NCBI GenBank assembly: GCA_963677885.1
Contig: OY782500.1
Span: 1,922,001-1,986,000 of the forward strand
From: UBA1351 sp963677885
GTDB taxonomy: Bacteria; Bacillota; Clostridia; Lachnospirales; Vallitaleaceae
Direction: 5' to 3'
Length of the DNA: 64,000 nt
Below the pieces are notes generated by a model. That model was not told the origin of the DNA. It made no database searches and was given only the letters and a program-made list of their open reading frames with translations. The position numbers and the translations under genes are program-made. This document shows positions 8,928-17,869 of this stretch, piece after piece (the stretch's first letter is position 1; every line of letters starts with the position of its first letter).

Positions 8928-10022
8928 ATGTTATATAATCAAGCTGGTATTCCAAGTCAATCACATATAAGGCAAATCTTGAATCTATATTATTATTCAA
9001 CAAGTTTTCCCTGTTACTTCATAAACTACCAGGAACTTCCACCCCGGAGTTCAGATTCTTTGTCCTTACCTCCGGATCTTTTTCCTCTAGATATTAGAGA
9101 CAGTCAGTGGATAGCTATGAAAAAATCATACTCTCCTGCCGACCTTCTCATCACAGATCAGCATGTATATATCTATCATAAACTTATGAATCAGAGTCGG
9201 TTCTTAGGTCTTTTTCTTGTCGACATTACTTCTGCCCAGCCTATTCAACACACCTCTCTCATTCACCTTCTTGGTGTATGTATAGGATCCAACACCTTGA
9301 TGAAAGGCAACTATTACGGCAATGAAATTAAGACAATATCCAAAGAAACTACCAAAGTTTATAGCGTCAAGCATCATTCCTATGAGTATGAAAAAAAACG
9401 TTTCAAAGAAACCCTCTTGTCCGATGCGCTTTCAGATTCCAGTCTTAATGATTATATCTTTCCTATATTAGGCCCTAGTGAAATTAGATCTGTAAAAAAC
9501 TACTCAATTATCGGATTAAGCCTCTATGCAAGAACCGCTATTGAGCTTGGACTTTCAGCTGATATGTCATTTTCTATTAGCGACAGGTTTATTTTGGAAA
9601 TCGAAAAAGCTTCAAAAAGACAAGATGTCATTTCTATTCAGGAAGAGGCTATTTCTCAGTTTAGGACTGAATTAAGGCTTTGCTTAACCGACCGTCATCC
9701 AATAGTCAAGGAAGTTCTTGCCTTTATTGACCAAAATATAAAATCCAAAATATCCTTAGCCGAATATGCCGACAGCAAACACCTTAGTTATGGCTATATC
9801 TCCAACCTTTTTCGCCAGCAAATGCATACAAGCTTTCCAGCCTATGTTCGAAATATAAAAATTCAAGGCATCTGTCAGGACTTAAACGACCTATCCAAAC
9901 CTATCGGAAGCATTTCAGAGGACTATGGCTATACCAACCATTATCAAATGAATCGGGATTTCAAAAAAGTTATGGGGCTTACTCCCAGCCAATATAGAAA
10001 AACAGCCACAGGAACTCATTAA
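8928..10022 (+). CDS. AraC family transcriptional regulator
   Basis: This 364-residue regulator has a large N-terminal sensing region of about 250 residues that I cannot assign to a known cupin. A C-terminal AraC DNA-binding domain follows at about 268-360 (KISLAEYADSKHLSYGYISN, then GYTNHYQMNRDFKKVMGLTP), carrying the two helix-turn-helix motifs. It is divergently transcribed from the GH3 hydrolase, which it probably activates through the repeats at 8881-8916. AGAGG precedes the ATG. A hairpin at 10001-10045 overlaps its stop codon. Confidence 0.9.
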   Translation: MLYNQAGIPSQSHIRQILNLYYYSTSFPCYFINYQELPPRSSDSLSLPPDLFPLDIRDSQWIAMKKSYSPADLLITDQHVYIYHKLMNQSRFLGLFLVDITSAQPIQHTSLIHLLGVCIGSNTLMKGNYYGNEIKTISKETTKVYSVKHHSYEYEKKRFKETLLSDALSDSSLNDYIFPILGPSEIRSVKNYSIIGLSLYARTAIELGLSADMSFSISDRFILEIEKASKRQDVISIQEEAISQFRTELRLCLTDRHPIVKEVLAFIDQNIKSKISLAEYADSKHLSYGYISNLFRQQMHTSFPAYVRNIKIQGICQDLNDLSKPIGSISEDYGYTNHYQMNRDFKKVMGLTPSQYRKTATGTH

Positions 10023-10045
10023 TCCATGAGCCATCCGTGGCTGTT
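10001..10045 (+). terminator. Hairpin overlapping the stop of the AraC gene
   Basis: AACAGCCAC (10001-10009) pairs with GTGGCTGTT (10037-10045), with an inner CTCAT/ATGAG stem. The gene's TAA (10020-10022) lies in the loop region. It sits between convergent genes. The T tract after it is short and interrupted. Confidence 0.6.
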
Positions 10046-10097
10046 CTGTTTATGTGTAAATATTATCTTTTAAAAGTGAAACGTTCCTTCAAAGCTC

Positions 10098-11897
10098 CTA
10101 CTTGCACAAATCTTCCAGCTGGTCAATCAAAGAGCCTACATAAGCTACTGCACTCCTAACAGGCTCATCCGTTGACATATCCATACCAGCTACTTTTAAA
10201 AGATCAAGGGGTTTTAGTCTACCGCCTTCTTTAAGCATGTCAATCCATGCATCTACTGCAGGCTGACCTTCTTCAAAAATCTTCTCACTGACTGCCGTAG
10301 AAGCAGTAAGTCCCGCTGAATAGGTATATGGATAAAGACCCATATAATAGTGGGGTTGTCTCATCCAAGTCATACCTGCGTCATCATCAATCTCTACTGC
10401 CTGACCCCAAAAACCTTTAAGAACTTCCAGCTTTGTTCTGTTAAGGAGGGCTGAAGTCAATGGCTGACCACTTTCAGCCAGGTCATAAACCCGTCTTTGG
10501 AACTCTCCTTCAAGAAGGTGGGTAACGAAGTTATGATAATAGGTACCAAGGAACTGAAGGATAACCCATTTTTTCATTTGTGGATCGTCGTATTTCTGAA
10601 GCAAGTGTCTACCCAGAATCATTTCGTTCATAGTCGAAGGAGCTTCAATGGTATATCTGGATGGCCTAGTATTTAGATAGAGTTGTTCTCTATTCGCCAA
10701 GGTAAAATGTCCTGCATGCCCCAACTCATGAATCAGGGTAAAAGCATCCCTCATATTATTCTGGAAGGTTACCAGAATATAGGAGTGGCATCCATAGGGA
10801 GATGCACAAAAGGCCCCTGTAGATTTACCAATATTATCTGCATAGTCAATCCAACGGTTGTCAAAGGCCTCTTCCATTATGGCCATATATTCAGGTCCCA
10901 TAATCTGAAGGGCTTCCATAATAACTTCCTTGGCCTCTTCATAAGTCGCTGACGGATTATAGGTATTATCCATTGGTGCTTTCAAGTCATAATAGTGAAG
11001 GGTTTCAAGGCCCAGTTGTTCTTTAAGCAAGTCGGCATATCGACGCATATGGGGGGCCAGTTCTTTGTAGATGACATTCAACTGTCGTTCATACATTTCC
11101 TCTGTTACATGCTGAGACCTAAGAAGCATTTCTGTTACATTCTCATAGCCTCTCAGCTTTGCCATAATCACTTCCTGTTTCACCTGGGTATTATAGATAG
11201 CCGCATAGGTATTATTATATTGCTTTAAGGTCTTATTAAAAGACTCATAGGCTTTCTTTCGGATTTCCGGATCTTCATGGAAGGCATAGGTTCCTTCATA
11301 AAGGGCAAAAGAATTGTGCAGTTCTTTACCATCCTTATCTTCAAAAGAGTCAAAAACCATATCAGCCAGTTTGGAGACAGAATATGTCCTGTATGGTGCT
11401 CCATGGACCTCACTTAAAGAGGCCAGAACCTGTTCTGTTTCCTTGGTCAGCTTATGCTGTTTCTCTTCAAAAAGATCCTCCAGGAAACGTCGGTAGTTCT
11501 CCAGCTTGTCTTCCTCTTCAAAAATCGCTTCAAACTGATCATTACCCATTTCCATGATTTCTTCTGTGACGAAGGTAGTGGCAGCTTCAAAACGACTGGC
11601 AAGGGAACCAAACCGCATATATTTTTCCTGACTGCTGGTATCAGAGGCATCAACCGCCTGACCCAGATGGGCATAGTTGGCTAGGCGGTAAATATCTACA
11701 ATCATCTGCTCATAGGCTACAATGCCCTCGTAAAGGGTCTGTCCGCTTTCAGTTAACCGGCCTTCATACGCTACTATATCTCCTATGGCTTCATCCATCT
11801 TCTTAAGGGCTTCTTCGAAGGCTTCCTCACTTGGAAAAAGGTCTTCAACTTTCCAGGTTTGTTCTACAGGAATTTCTTGTCTTGTTTTTCTCTCCAC
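10098..11897 (-). CDS. pepF: Oligoendopeptidase F
   Basis: This 599-residue M3-family zinc metallopeptidase has the HELGHAGHF motif (HExxH, with the third ligand in the downstream helix) and the PepF signature regions (TYAFHEDPEIRKKAYESFNK; SPYGCHSYILVTFQ). PepF enzymes are cytosolic and cut peptides of roughly 7-17 residues, contributing to peptide recycling. The GTG at 11897 is chosen because AAGGAG lies eight bases before it. A TTG six codons upstream falls inside that ribosome site. A promoter and palindrome lie at 11930-11993. The gene is monocistronic. Confidence 0.95.
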   Translation of the reverse strand: MERKTRQEIPVEQTWKVEDLFPSEEAFEEALKKMDEAIGDIVAYEGRLTESGQTLYEGIVAYEQMIVDIYRLANYAHLGQAVDASDTSSQEKYMRFGSLASRFEAATTFVTEEIMEMGNDQFEAIFEEEDKLENYRRFLEDLFEEKQHKLTKETEQVLASLSEVHGAPYRTYSVSKLADMVFDSFEDKDGKELHNSFALYEGTYAFHEDPEIRKKAYESFNKTLKQYNNTYAAIYNTQVKQEVIMAKLRGYENVTEMLLRSQHVTEEMYERQLNVIYKELAPHMRRYADLLKEQLGLETLHYYDLKAPMDNTYNPSATYEEAKEVIMEALQIMGPEYMAIMEEAFDNRWIDYADNIGKSTGAFCASPYGCHSYILVTFQNNMRDAFTLIHELGHAGHFTLANREQLYLNTRPSRYTIEAPSTMNEMILGRHLLQKYDDPQMKKWVILQFLGTYYHNFVTHLLEGEFQRRVYDLAESGQPLTSALLNRTKLEVLKGFWGQAVEIDDDAGMTWMRQPHYYMGLYPYTYSAGLTASTAVSEKIFEEGQPAVDAWIDMLKEGGRLKPLDLLKVAGMDMSTDEPVRSAVAYVGSLIDQLEDLCK

Positions 11898-11929
11898 GGT
11901 AATTCTCCTTATCAAAATATTCTATATTA

Positions 11930-11957
11930 ATCATATCATGACCACCTTAGATTGCAA
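11930..11957 (-). promoter_or_regulatory. Sigma-A promoter of pepF
   Basis: On the minus strand TTGCAA (11957-11952) is followed after 16 bp by TATGAT (11935-11930), about 35 bp before the GTG start. The -35 lies on the edge of the inverted repeat at 11945-11993, so that palindrome may be an operator. Confidence 0.6.
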
Positions 11958-11993
11958 CAAAAATGTCTCGGTATTTTTTTGTGCAATCTAAGG
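11945..11993. repeat. 12-bp inverted repeat over the pepF -35 region
   Basis: CCTTAGATTGCA (11945-11956) and TGCAATCTAAGG (11982-11993) are perfect inverted repeats separated by 25 bases. One arm covers the pepF -35 box. It may be a regulator site or a cruciform. Confidence 0.6.
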
Positions 11994-11997
11994 GGTT

Positions 11998-12066
11998 GAA
12001 ATATAGAGGCAGCCCTCTGACCTTAAGCACTTCGTGAAGTCGGTCAGAGGGCTGCCTCAATATTTC
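11998..12066. repeat. Long imperfect palindrome (69 bp)
   Basis: GAGGCAGCCCTCTGACC (12006-12022) pairs perfectly with the complementary arm at 12042-12058. After one mismatch, GAAATAT/ATATTTC adds seven more pairs. The loop contains a smaller ACTTC/GAAGT hairpin. It lies 95 bp past the isomerase gene at 12161 and is GC-rich compared with its surroundings. It could be a terminator without a T run, or a small mobile palindromic element. Confidence 0.8.
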
Positions 12067-12160
12067 TGCCTAATAGTTTGCATGAAAAATCACCCTAAGT
12101 GGTCAGGTGGATGCTCACCATTGGCTATATTTCTTTCTTAATTAGTGTCATTTATGTAAT

Positions 12161-13039
12161 CTAGGTCGTTGTTCTGGCTGCTTGTTCCAGTTCTTTGATG
12201 TAGATTAGATTGGCTTTTAGCTTGTCGTAGGTGGACTCTTCGTTTGAAAAATCTTCAATGGATATAGTGGCATTATAACCCATATCAACCATGGTCTGGA
12301 AAAACTTCCTCAGATTGGCCATGCCTTTTTTTAGTGGTACCCATTGACGTTTCCAGGTCATGGCACCAAATTCATCCAGGCCATCTGCTTCCCATCTTCC
12401 ATTTTTTACATGGATATGACCGATGTAATCACCAAGAATTTCAAAACTCTTCTTGTAATCCTCAAAGCCTTCATAGACCATATTGCCTGGATCATAGATA
12501 ATCCCTAGTTTCTTAGGATCAAATCCTTCAAGAAGTCTTATAGCAGCACTAGGACTTGCAAAAATATTGTCCATATGAATCTCAAAAAGAATTTTTACAT
12601 CATATTTGCCTGCCAATATTTCCAGGTCCTTCATATGATCTTGAGTTTCTTGAAAGATAACATTATGATGGGTCTCTCCACTGTATCCCGGAGTAAAGAC
12701 CCTGATATGGGGAGCCCCCATAATGACTGCTGCCTTAAGGACCTCCTCAATCTTTTCTTTATCCTTGGGATTTAAATAGGTGGTTAATCCAAAAATCTCC
12801 AGACCTTTTTTTTGACAAAGGTCTTTGATGTATTCTGCCTCGTCCACAATGGTATTGATATCCACCGTACTCTTATTGTTAACCCAGTATCTAGACTCAA
12901 AAGGAATACCCTCCACAAACTTGTCCGATACTTCCTGAACCCGCCATTCCACACCGTCATAACCCAGTTCAGCCAGGACATCAAGTGTTTCTTCAATTGT
13001 ATACTCCGGCATACTTACTGTAAACACGCCATATTTCAT
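12161..13039 (-). CDS. Sugar phosphate isomerase/epimerase family (TIM barrel)
   Basis: This 292-residue protein of the xylose-isomerase-like TIM barrel family shows YTIEETLDVLAELGYDGVEW at the N-terminus, LFEIHMDNIFASP mid-protein, GIIYDPGNMVYEG and a metal-site segment GHIHVKNGRW. Members isomerise, epimerise or eliminate from sugars and inositols using a divalent metal held by Glu, Asp and His residues. It is the last gene of the 16163-12161 operon. A second, different member is the first gene. The substrate is not known. The pairing with two Gfo/Idh oxidoreductases argues for a keto-sugar or inositol intermediate. Confidence 0.85.
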   Translation of the reverse strand: MKYGVFTVSMPEYTIEETLDVLAELGYDGVEWRVQEVSDKFVEGIPFESRYWVNNKSTVDINTIVDEAEYIKDLCQKKGLEIFGLTTYLNPKDKEKIEEVLKAAVIMGAPHIRVFTPGYSGETHHNVIFQETQDHMKDLEILAGKYDVKILFEIHMDNIFASPSAAIRLLEGFDPKKLGIIYDPGNMVYEGFEDYKKSFEILGDYIGHIHVKNGRWEADGLDEFGAMTWKRQWVPLKKGMANLRKFFQTMVDMGYNATISIEDFSNEESTYDKLKANLIYIKELEQAARTTT

Positions 13040-13109
13040 TGCCTTTTCCTCCCATATTGTTTTGTAAGGGTTATTGGATTCCTCTTATCTCTCAGACCAG
13101 TAACAAGTA

Positions 13110-14123
13110 CTAATCCCAATCCTTCAGTTCATAAGGTTTCCCACTTAAATGAGATTCATAGGAACCCAGAACCAGTTCAGTCGCTTCCAGGGCAGCCTTT
13201 AAGGAAGCCTTTAAGGCTTTGCCCTGAAAGAATGCTTCATAAATATGATGAATGCAGTCACTGTGACCCTTACCCCAATATCCTTTTTCTCCAGGTTTGG
13301 CCGAATCCACTGCTAAAACTTTCTTCTGGCCATCTCTAACCTCATAGGCCGTGTGGTTTTCAATAAGAAAACTGGCTTTTTCAAAATCGAAGACCATATG
13401 AATATCTTCATTTCTGGCATAATTATTGGTACCCATAAAAAAGCCCTTGGCTCCATTTCGATAGGTAAACTCAATCATAGCCATATCTTCCACATCATTG
13501 TAAGAATGGTCCAAGTTAGCCACTTTGGCCTGTAAAGCTTCCATATCTCCACCAATAAACTGCATGAGGTCCAGGGTATGAATCGCCTGATTTATGAGGA
13601 GGCCACCACCTTCTCTTTCCTTGATACCCCGCCAATCCGAGTCCTTATAATAAGCTTCGTCCCTATACCAGTAGAGGTTTGACCTTGCTCCTAACAAGGG
13701 TCCATAATCCTCCCTATCCAATGCTTCCTTAATGGCTAAGACACTTGGATTAAAGCGATTTTGCAGAGTCACGCCAATAGATGCCTTAGCAGATTTTGCC
13801 ACCTGATCCAATCTTTTTAACTCTTCCATACTGATGCCAACAGGTTTTTCCAGAACCACATGTTTGCCTGCCTCAAGGCAAGTCATGGCAGTCTCAACAT
13901 GAAGATCATGAGGTAAGAGAATATGTATAACATCAACCTTATCACTTAGACACATTTGACCAATGGATTCAAAGACCTGGCCACCATGTATACTTACAAT
14001 ATGTTTAGCCTTATCCACATCACTATCACAAACTCCAACCAAGCTTCCATGAGGATAGTCCTTAATAGCATCTAAATGTGGTCCTGAAATAGCACCGCAA
14101 CCGATTATCCCAACTCCAAACAT
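13110..14123 (-). CDS. Gfo/Idh/MocA family oxidoreductase
   Basis: This 337-residue NAD(P)-dependent dehydrogenase has an N-terminal Rossmann fold (GVGIIGCGAISGPHLDAI), the family EKP motif (VVLEKPVG) and a C-terminal alpha/beta domain (GGGLLINQAIHTLDLMQFI). Family members oxidise or reduce hydroxyls of sugars, sugar acids, inositols or glycosides. It is third in the four-gene operon, 11 bases after the second Gfo/Idh gene. The two oxidoreductases are clearly distinct paralogues and may act at different steps. Confidence 0.9.
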   Translation of the reverse strand: MFGVGIIGCGAISGPHLDAIKDYPHGSLVGVCDSDVDKAKHIVSIHGGQVFESIGQMCLSDKVDVIHILLPHDLHVETAMTCLEAGKHVVLEKPVGISMEELKRLDQVAKSAKASIGVTLQNRFNPSVLAIKEALDREDYGPLLGARSNLYWYRDEAYYKDSDWRGIKEREGGGLLINQAIHTLDLMQFIGGDMEALQAKVANLDHSYNDVEDMAMIEFTYRNGAKGFFMGTNNYARNEDIHMVFDFEKASFLIENHTAYEVRDGQKKVLAVDSAKPGEKGYWGKGHSDCIHHIYEAFFQGKALKASLKAALEATELVLGSYESHLSGKPYELKDWD

Positions 14124-14134
14124 AAGGTCTCCTT

Positions 14135-15289
14135 CTAGTGGCTGCCTGCCACATCTAAAATCACGTCTTTATCCTCTTTTTCCACCTTTGATTTACTAAT
14201 CTTGTCCTGAAGCAGGTTATAGAAAAGTTCATCATCAATGGGAAGTGTAACTTCCTTATCCAGCCAAGATGACAGATGGATAGCATTGGAAATAGTCAGC
14301 CCCTTAATTCCTTCCTGACCGGGAGCCAGTTGCTGGGTCCCATGAAGAATGCCGTCAACAAAGTTCTGCATAATCCCTACATGTCCCGTTTCATGACCTT
14401 CAACAGGAATTGTACAGGTCCAGTTTTCAGGTTTTGCAAAGCCTTCTTTTGAAGATTTGGTAAAATCGAAAAGGTCCTGCCTGTTTCTATAGAAGGTTAA
14501 CTGGTTTTTCTCAACGACCAGTTTTCCTTTTGTTCCGGACACTTCCAATCGATTGGTACCTGGTGCTTCACCGGTTGAGGTGACAAACATACCTGTAGCC
14601 CCATTTTCAAACTCCATATAGGCTGTTACGTCATCTTCCACTTCAATATCATGATACTTGCCATAAGATAAGAAACCTCTTACTTTACTGGGCATACCGA
14701 ACATCCACTGCAAAAGATCTATCTGGTGGGGACACTGGTTAATAAGGACACCACCACCTTCGCCCTTCCATGTCGCTCTCCAACCTCCTGATTGATAATA
14801 GAACTCAGACCTGAACCAGTCGGTAATGACCCAGTGAATCCGAATCAAGTCACCAAGCTCACCGGAGTCAACCATATCTTTTACCTTCTGATAGACAGGA
14901 TTGGTTCTTTGATTATACATAATGGTAAAGAGGCCTTCTGATTCCTCAGCTGCCTGATTAAGGTCTTTGATAATCTTGGTATAGACACCAATTGGCTTTT
15001 CCAGAAGCATATGCTTACCGGCTTTAAAGCCTTGTATCCCTATAATAGGATGGTCATAATGTGGGGTCGCAACTAAAATGGCATCGATGTCATCAGACGC
15101 AATCATATCCTCTGCTTTTTCAAAAACAAGAAGGTCCTTGTCTAATTCTTGAATGAGTTTTCGTTTGTTTTCACTAATATCACAAATTCCGGCTAAAATA
15201 CCACCTTTCACCTGTCCCTTTAAGAGATTGGCGGCATGAGACCTTCCCATATTTCCATATCCAACAATACCGATTCTAACTTTATTCAT
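14135..15289 (-). CDS. Gfo/Idh/MocA family oxidoreductase
   Basis: This 384-residue dehydrogenase shows a Rossmann motif (VRIGIVGYGNMGRSHAANLL), LLEKPIGVYTK and the catalytic-region helix GGGVLINQCPHQIDLLQWM. The ATG at 15289 is chosen because AAGGAG lies seven bases before it. It overlaps the 3' end of the upstream isomerase gene by eight bases, which suggests translational coupling. Upstream in-frame starts fall deep inside that gene. The length and the C-terminal extension ending DVILDVAGSH fit the larger subclass acting on sugar derivatives. The substrate is unknown. Confidence 0.9.
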   Translation of the reverse strand: MNKVRIGIVGYGNMGRSHAANLLKGQVKGGILAGICDISENKRKLIQELDKDLLVFEKAEDMIASDDIDAILVATPHYDHPIIGIQGFKAGKHMLLEKPIGVYTKIIKDLNQAAEESEGLFTIMYNQRTNPVYQKVKDMVDSGELGDLIRIHWVITDWFRSEFYYQSGGWRATWKGEGGGVLINQCPHQIDLLQWMFGMPSKVRGFLSYGKYHDIEVEDDVTAYMEFENGATGMFVTSTGEAPGTNRLEVSGTKGKLVVEKNQLTFYRNRQDLFDFTKSSKEGFAKPENWTCTIPVEGHETGHVGIMQNFVDGILHGTQQLAPGQEGIKGLTISNAIHLSSWLDKEVTLPIDDELFYNLLQDKISKSKVEKEDKDVILDVAGSH

Positions 15290-16163
15290 ATCCATTCTCC
15301 TTAAGAATCTTTCTAAGGGCATCCACTGCCAGTTCAAATTTACCGGCATCGCTGTTTTCTTTAAAGACCAAAGGTCCTTGCTCACCGCCAGTCAAAGACT
15401 CATTTTCTTCCAAGGCATCGAATCCCTCAAAATAACCCAGATGGGGTTCCAGCGACAGATAACCCTTGTAGTTCATTTGGCCAAGCTCTTTAATGATTTC
15501 CGGTACATGTCCATCTCCATAACCTGATGGCACAACCTGCCCGTCTGACAGGAGAGCATCCTTGATATGCATATATACGACACCATCTTTCAGAAGCTGA
15601 AAGGCTTCAGGATAGGTAACAACACCGCACTGAACAAAGTTGGCGGGGTCAAAAATCAACTTAAAATTCTCGTCTCCCATATGGTCATAAAGCTTTTTAC
15701 ACCGGGCAGGAATGTCTCCATAAATTCCTTTTTCATTTTCATGAAGAAGAATCATATCATGAGCCTTAGCCACATCCAGAAGTGCTTTCATACGGCTGAA
15801 AACTTTCTCTTCATACTCTTCATAAGTCTCATTTTCTATATAAAAACTAAAAATCCGCATATTCTTTACTTGAAGAATCTCTGCAATTTCAATTAGATGT
15901 TGAAAGGTCTCCATATGAGGTTCAAAAGGATCAGTTATCTTAATCTTGCCGATAGGAGAACCTATAGATGATACTTTCATCCCCTTTTCGTCTAAAAGTT
16001 TTTTTACCTCCCTTGCCTCATCCAGTGTCAGTTCTGAAATATTTTTACCGTTAACCCCTCTGATTTCAATATTTGCAATATCAAGCTCCTGCATTTTCTC
16101 CAGTTGAACTTGAAAATCAGCTGCGATTTCATCTGAAAACCCTGATAGTATAAATTCTGCCAT
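15282..16163 (-). CDS. Sugar phosphate isomerase/epimerase family (TIM barrel)
   Basis: This 293-residue TIM-barrel protein is the first gene of the operon. It shows FSDEIAADFQVQLEKMQELD at the N-terminus, ILLHENEKGIYGDIP, LIFDPANFVQCG and YMHIKDALLSDG, which carry the family metal-binding Glu, Asp and His. It is only distantly similar to the isomerase at 12161-13039. AAAGGAAAAGGG precedes the ATG. It is divergent from an AraC gene, with direct repeats in the shared intergenic region. Confidence 0.85.
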   Translation of the reverse strand: MAEFILSGFSDEIAADFQVQLEKMQELDIANIEIRGVNGKNISELTLDEAREVKKLLDEKGMKVSSIGSPIGKIKITDPFEPHMETFQHLIEIAEILQVKNMRIFSFYIENETYEEYEEKVFSRMKALLDVAKAHDMILLHENEKGIYGDIPARCKKLYDHMGDENFKLIFDPANFVQCGVVTYPEAFQLLKDGVVYMHIKDALLSDGQVVPSGYGDGHVPEIIKELGQMNYKGYLSLEPHLGYFEGFDALEENESLTGGEQGPLVFKENSDAGKFELAVDALRKILKENGYE

Positions 16164-16256
16164 TTACCCTTTTCCTTTCGTATAGCTTTGTTATATAATA
16201 CTTTTATAATGCATGATTTCTTTCATTATAATTCTCTTAGGGTCATTATTGAATGG

Positions 16257-16286
16257 TAAATCTTGTTATATTTATTGCAAATCTTG
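16257..16286. promoter_or_regulatory. Direct repeat pair, candidate AraC site
   Basis: TAAATCTTG (16257-16265) and CAAATCTTG (16278-16286) differ at one base and are 21 bp apart. Read for the minus-strand operon they lie just upstream of a weak -35 (TTCAAT), 17 bp from TATAAT. For the plus-strand AraC gene the second copy abuts the ribosome binding site. Confidence 0.4.
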
Positions 16287-16295
16287 GGAGGTTCT

Positions 16296-17123
16296 ATGGA
16301 CACACGATTATTTGCCGGCAATGTTGATTATTTTTTAGCTCATACCATCTCCAGGGAATCAGAAATCCATGTACATCTACATGACACCTATGAGATCTTT
16401 CAGTCATTAAATGGTTCCCTGAATTATTTTGTCGAAGGACGTATTTATACATTAGAAAAGAACGATGTGATCATCACCAATGTGAATGAAATACACCGTC
16501 CTATTATTGTGTCACAGGATGAACCTTATGACCGTCGTTTTGTTCAGTTTAAACCAACTGCATTTATTCCATTTTTCAACACCGACTATAATCCCTTGTG
16601 GATTTTTGACCATAGAGAACCGGGCCACAACAATCTCATTCAGTTAGCTGGTAACCAGGATGATATAATCAACCGACTTCTATCCGAGATTGAAGACTTC
16701 AATCACAATCCAAGTCCCAGAAAAGCCCTCATTCAGAAAAATCGCATCATTGACCTGATCATCCAACTGGAAACAAGAGTATCCTCGGAAAGTGAAGCCC
16801 CCATATCCTCTATAACTATGGATAGAAGGGTTAAAGATATCATCAACTACATAAACAAGAACTTCAATCAAGACTTATCCTTAACTTTAATTGCTGAAGA
16901 CCATTATATGGATAAATTCTATCTAAGCCACCTTTTCAAATCTTCTACAGGCTTTACCGTCCATGAGTTTATCCAGTCCAAACGGATAAAAGAGGCAAAG
17001 CGCCTCATTATTGAGGGCCTGCCTCTTTCTCAGGTTTGTACTGCCTGTGGTTACAAAGATTATTCCAACTTCTATAAGACCTTTAAGAAAATGACCGGGC
17101 TTTCGCCTAAGGATTACCGATGA
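16296..17123 (+). CDS. AraC family transcriptional regulator (cupin sensor)
   Basis: This 275-residue regulator has an N-terminal cupin-like sugar-sensing domain (HVHLHDTYEIFQSLNGSLNY, NDVIITNVNEIHRP) and a C-terminal AraC DNA-binding domain at about 180-275 (LSLTLIAEDHYMDKFYLSHL, YKDYSNFYKTFKKMTGLSPK). The ATG at 16296 has GGGAGG four bases ahead. The in-frame start 33 bases upstream has no ribosome site. It is divergent from the isomerase/oxidoreductase operon, the probable target. Its end is nine bases from the convergent ABC ATPase gene. Confidence 0.9.
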   Translation: MDTRLFAGNVDYFLAHTISRESEIHVHLHDTYEIFQSLNGSLNYFVEGRIYTLEKNDVIITNVNEIHRPIIVSQDEPYDRRFVQFKPTAFIPFFNTDYNPLWIFDHREPGHNNLIQLAGNQDDIINRLLSEIEDFNHNPSPRKALIQKNRIIDLIIQLETRVSSESEAPISSITMDRRVKDIINYINKNFNQDLSLTLIAEDHYMDKFYLSHLFKSSTGFTVHEFIQSKRIKEAKRLIIEGLPLSQVCTACGYKDYSNFYKTFKKMTGLSPKDYR

Positions 17124-17132
17124 TATTACACT

Positions 17133-17861
17133 TTATACACGATCCAGAAACCTTCTTAAACGTTGATCCGAATGGGATCCGAAAATCTCTTCCGGTCTAC
17201 CATCAGCCATAATTTTCCCCTGATCCATAAAGACGATTCGATCAGATATTTCTTTGGCAAACTGCATCTCATGAGTCACAATTAAAAGGGTCCTTAGATG
17301 GTTGGCCACTTTTCTGATAACCTCAAGAACTTCCCAGACCAATTCCGGATCAAGGGCTGATGTGGGTTCATCAAAGAGAATAATCTCCGGTTCCAAAGCC
17401 AAGGCTCTGGCTATACCAATTCTTTGCTGCTGTCCACCTGAAAGTTCATGGGGATATGCATGTCGCTTATCCGCAAGTCCCACTTGCTCAAGATAATACT
17501 GACCAAGCTCATTGGCTTTTTCTCTACTTAGTCCCTTGCTATGGATTAAGCCTTCAGTTATATTTCCTAACCCAGTCTTATTGGCAAAAAGATTATAATT
17601 CTGAAAGACCATGGCTACCTGTCTGCGGATTTTCAACTTGTCTTCTTCTGAGATACCTGCCATATTGTATTCAGCATTGCTGAGCTTCATATGGCCTGTT
17701 TGAGGTTCTTCAAGAAGATTAATGGTTCGAAGAAAAGTAGACTTCCCCGACCCTGACGGTCCGATAATCGATACGATTTCTCCTTTTTTTACCTGAAAGG
17801 ATAAGTCCTTTAGAACATGAAGATTTCCAAAAGATTTGTTCAAATGATTGATCGATAGCAT
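17133..17861 (-). CDS. Polar amino acid (cystine-type) ABC transporter ATPase
   Basis: This 242-residue ATPase of the GlnQ/HisP/TcyN class has Walker A GPSGSGKS, the signature LSGGQQQRIGIARAL, Walker B IILFDEPTSALD and the H-loop LIVTHEMQF. It is the third gene of the SBP-permease-ATPase operon and energises uptake at the inner face of the membrane. The Cys-codon-rich attenuator at the operon head argues that the substrate is L-cystine, or another cysteine source, rather than glutamine or histidine. Confidence 0.93.
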   Translation of the reverse strand: MLSINHLNKSFGNLHVLKDLSFQVKKGEIVSIIGPSGSGKSTFLRTINLLEEPQTGHMKLSNAEYNMAGISEEDKLKIRRQVAMVFQNYNLFANKTGLGNITEGLIHSKGLSREKANELGQYYLEQVGLADKRHAYPHELSGGQQQRIGIARALALEPEIILFDEPTSALDPELVWEVLEVIRKVANHLRTLLIVTHEMQFAKEISDRIVFMDQGKIMADGRPEEIFGSHSDQRLRRFLDRV

Positions 17862-17869
17862 CCCTTCAC

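Noticed and set aside
12812..13339. 175-residue plus-strand open frame
   Set aside because: It spans the ends of two well-supported minus-strand genes and their gap, with no recognisable domain.
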